The notes beneath the pieces are model-generated. The model was given only the letters and a program-made list of their open reading frames with translations. It ran no database searches and had not been told where the DNA came from. The position numbers and the translations under genes are program-made. From Victivallales bacterium (GTDB lineage Bacteria > Verrucomicrobiota > Lentisphaeria > Oligosphaerales > Oligosphaeraceae): a stretch of DNA of 6,433 nucleotides. The stretch covers positions 1-6,433 of the forward strand of contig JAFZZD010000670.1 in NCBI GenBank assembly GCA_017615955.1. The letters are read 5' to 3'. Positions 5,401-6,433 of the stretch are shown piece after piece; position 1 is the first letter of the stretch; each line of letters opens with the position of its first letter.

Positions 5401-6384
5401 ATGAAAATCAAACATCTTATTCTAGCGCTTATCGTTGCCACATTCTCTTTGACCATGGCACAGGATGCTGAAATCCACAAGGAAATCAAGGCAAGCGAGC
5501 AACGCTACAAGGGCGTGTTTCCGCCAGAGGTCAAGACCATTGCCATGATTGCACCTGCATCATACCCTGGCTCCAGATCCCATAGGCGCGGCGTTGAACT
5601 CATCCAGGCCGCTGGCTATAAGGTCAAGGTGGGAAAGCACGCGTTCGACAAGCCCCCGAAAGGTGAGCATTCTGCCCCGCTGGAAGCGCGACTGGAGGAT
5701 TTCTACAACGCCTGGAACGACGACGAGGTGGACATGATCCTGTGCATCAGGGGCGGGCGCGGCAGCCTGGATCTGCTGGAACATCTGGACTTCAGCAAAC
5801 TGAAGCCCCGGGAAAATCTCCGTCTCCAGGGATACAGCGACATCACTTTCATTTTGAGCGCAATGCAAGGCAAGAAATTCGGCCATCCCATTGCCGGCCC
5901 CATGTCAGGCTCCATTTCGGGATTGCAGCCTGAATGCATTGAGGAAATGAAAAAAATGCATCATGGACTTGCCATTGGACCTATTCCAGTCAAGCCAATC
6001 ATTCCTGGCGATTGCAGCGGATTGCCCCTGGCAGGACTGCTGCAGAGGTTCAGCGTCGTGTGCAAGACTCAATTCAAGCCAGAAACCAAGGGACGCATAA
6101 TCATAATCGAGGCAGTCAATATAAAAGTCGAACAGGTCAAGCAGAGTTTTGACACCTTGATTGCCGAGGGCTTCTTTAAGGACTGCGCTGGCGTGGTTTT
6201 CGGCCATTTCATCCGCAGCGGCTCACCAGAGGAAATAAGCACCATCTTAGATGATGTGGCAAAGCGCATCAACAAGCCAACATACAAGGGCTTCCCCTTC
6301 GGCCATTCCTCCAACTGCTATACAATTGACTTCAGCAGGCAGTTCGTCATAAAGGACAACCAAGTCACCATCCCAGGCAAATAA
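5401..6384 (+). CDS. Exported LD-carboxypeptidase-family serine peptidase (S66)
   Basis: Peptidase family S66 includes LD-carboxypeptidases, which trim D-Ala from murein tetrapeptides, and MccF-type microcin-resistance peptidases. This 327-residue protein has a signal peptide (residues 1-20, core LILALIVATFSL, likely cut after A20), so it should act outside the cytoplasm; E. coli LdcA is cytoplasmic. Family landmarks are in order: TIAMIAPAS (46-54), IRGGRGSLDLLEHLDF (116-131), GYSDIT with nucleophile Ser146, IIIIEAVN with Glu237, and GFPFGHSSN with His302. Thus the Ser-Glu-His triad known for the family is complete. Length after cleavage (about 307 residues) is normal. The usual GGNL-type motif before the second domain reads GLPLAGLLQRF (207-217). 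The gene stands alone on its strand, diverges from the SGNH operon and is followed by a hairpin terminator. The murein substrate is inferred from the family; a peptide-toxin or other amide substrate cannot be excluded. Confidence 0.92.
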   Translation: MKIKHLILALIVATFSLTMAQDAEIHKEIKASEQRYKGVFPPEVKTIAMIAPASYPGSRSHRRGVELIQAAGYKVKVGKHAFDKPPKGEHSAPLEARLEDFYNAWNDDEVDMILCIRGGRGSLDLLEHLDFSKLKPRENLRLQGYSDITFILSAMQGKKFGHPIAGPMSGSISGLQPECIEEMKKMHHGLAIGPIPVKPIIPGDCSGLPLAGLLQRFSVVCKTQFKPETKGRIIIIEAVNIKVEQVKQSFDTLIAEGFFKDCAGVVFGHFIRSGSPEEISTILDDVAKRINKPTYKGFPFGHSSNCYTIDFSRQFVIKDNQVTIPGK

Positions 6385-6393
6385 AGTTCTGTG

Positions 6394-6420
6394 CGCGGGC
6401 GTTCTCGCCCGCGTTTAGTT
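6394..6420 (+). terminator. Rho-independent terminator of the S66 gene
   Basis: Ten bases after the stop codon, CGCGGGCG (6394-6401) pairs perfectly with CGCCCGCG (6406-6413) around a TTCT loop, giving eight G-C pairs. TTTAGTT follows, a short, interrupted T-run. Position and strength fit termination of the S66 transcript. Confidence 0.75.
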
Positions 6421-6433
6421 TCAGCGGGCGAGA
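6403..6433. repeat. Second, overlapping inverted repeat at the right edge
   Basis: TCTCGCCCGC (6403-6412) is the exact reverse complement of GCGGGCGAGA (6424-6433), with 11 nt between. It competes with the terminator stem for 6406-6412 and may extend past the window, since the second arm ends at the last base. Confidence 0.55.

Noticed and set aside
5560..6314. Several minus-strand open frames opposite the S66 gene
   Set aside because: All are shadows of a gene with an intact catalytic triad; none has a ribosome site or a recognisable domain.

Overview
The window looks like chromosomal DNA from a Gram-negative-type bacterium that invests in exported glycan-active enzymes. All three genes begin with a signal peptide, have clear Shine-Dalgarno sequences and use ATG. 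The style of the proteins (a very long multi-module glycosidase-like protein, and an SGNH hydrolase with a beta-sandwich prodomain) suggests a member of the PVC group such as Lentisphaerota/Victivallales, Kiritimatiellota or Planctomycetota. That assignment is inference from protein style, not from a marker gene.

Layout. On the minus strand, 1-3645 is the first 1215 codons of a giant exported protein whose end lies beyond the left edge. It has a signal peptide, a beta-rich N-terminal half with a YDFG-type galactose-binding-like module, a GH123/DUF4091-like sandwich plus barrel, and a GH2-type sugar-binding jelly roll. Upstream of it on the same strand, with a 64-nt gap and no convincing terminator, is a 382-residue exported SGNH/GDSL hydrolase (3710-4858). 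The two probably form an operon that de-esterifies and cleaves a complex glycan outside the cytoplasm. Transcribed divergently, 5401-6384 encodes an exported LD-carboxypeptidase-family serine peptidase (S66) with an intact Ser-Glu-His triad. It is followed by a strong GC hairpin terminator at the right edge.

The most unusual part is the 542-nt divergent intergenic region (4859-5400). It contains a 271-bp segment (5011-5281) bounded by an 18/20-matching 20-nt inverted repeat. Inside are five perfect palindromes, including one of 26 nt. One of these, CCTGAAATTCAGG, sits exactly in the 17-bp spacer of a plausible promoter for the SGNH operon. The segment can be read either as a MITE-like non-autonomous element that landed between the genes, or as a paired control region, because each divergent gene has the same ATATCA(A/T)TCGGTGAGGC box upstream in the same relative orientation. 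These alternatives could not be separated from the sequence alone.

No tRNA, rRNA, CRISPR array, integrase, transposase or phage gene was seen.
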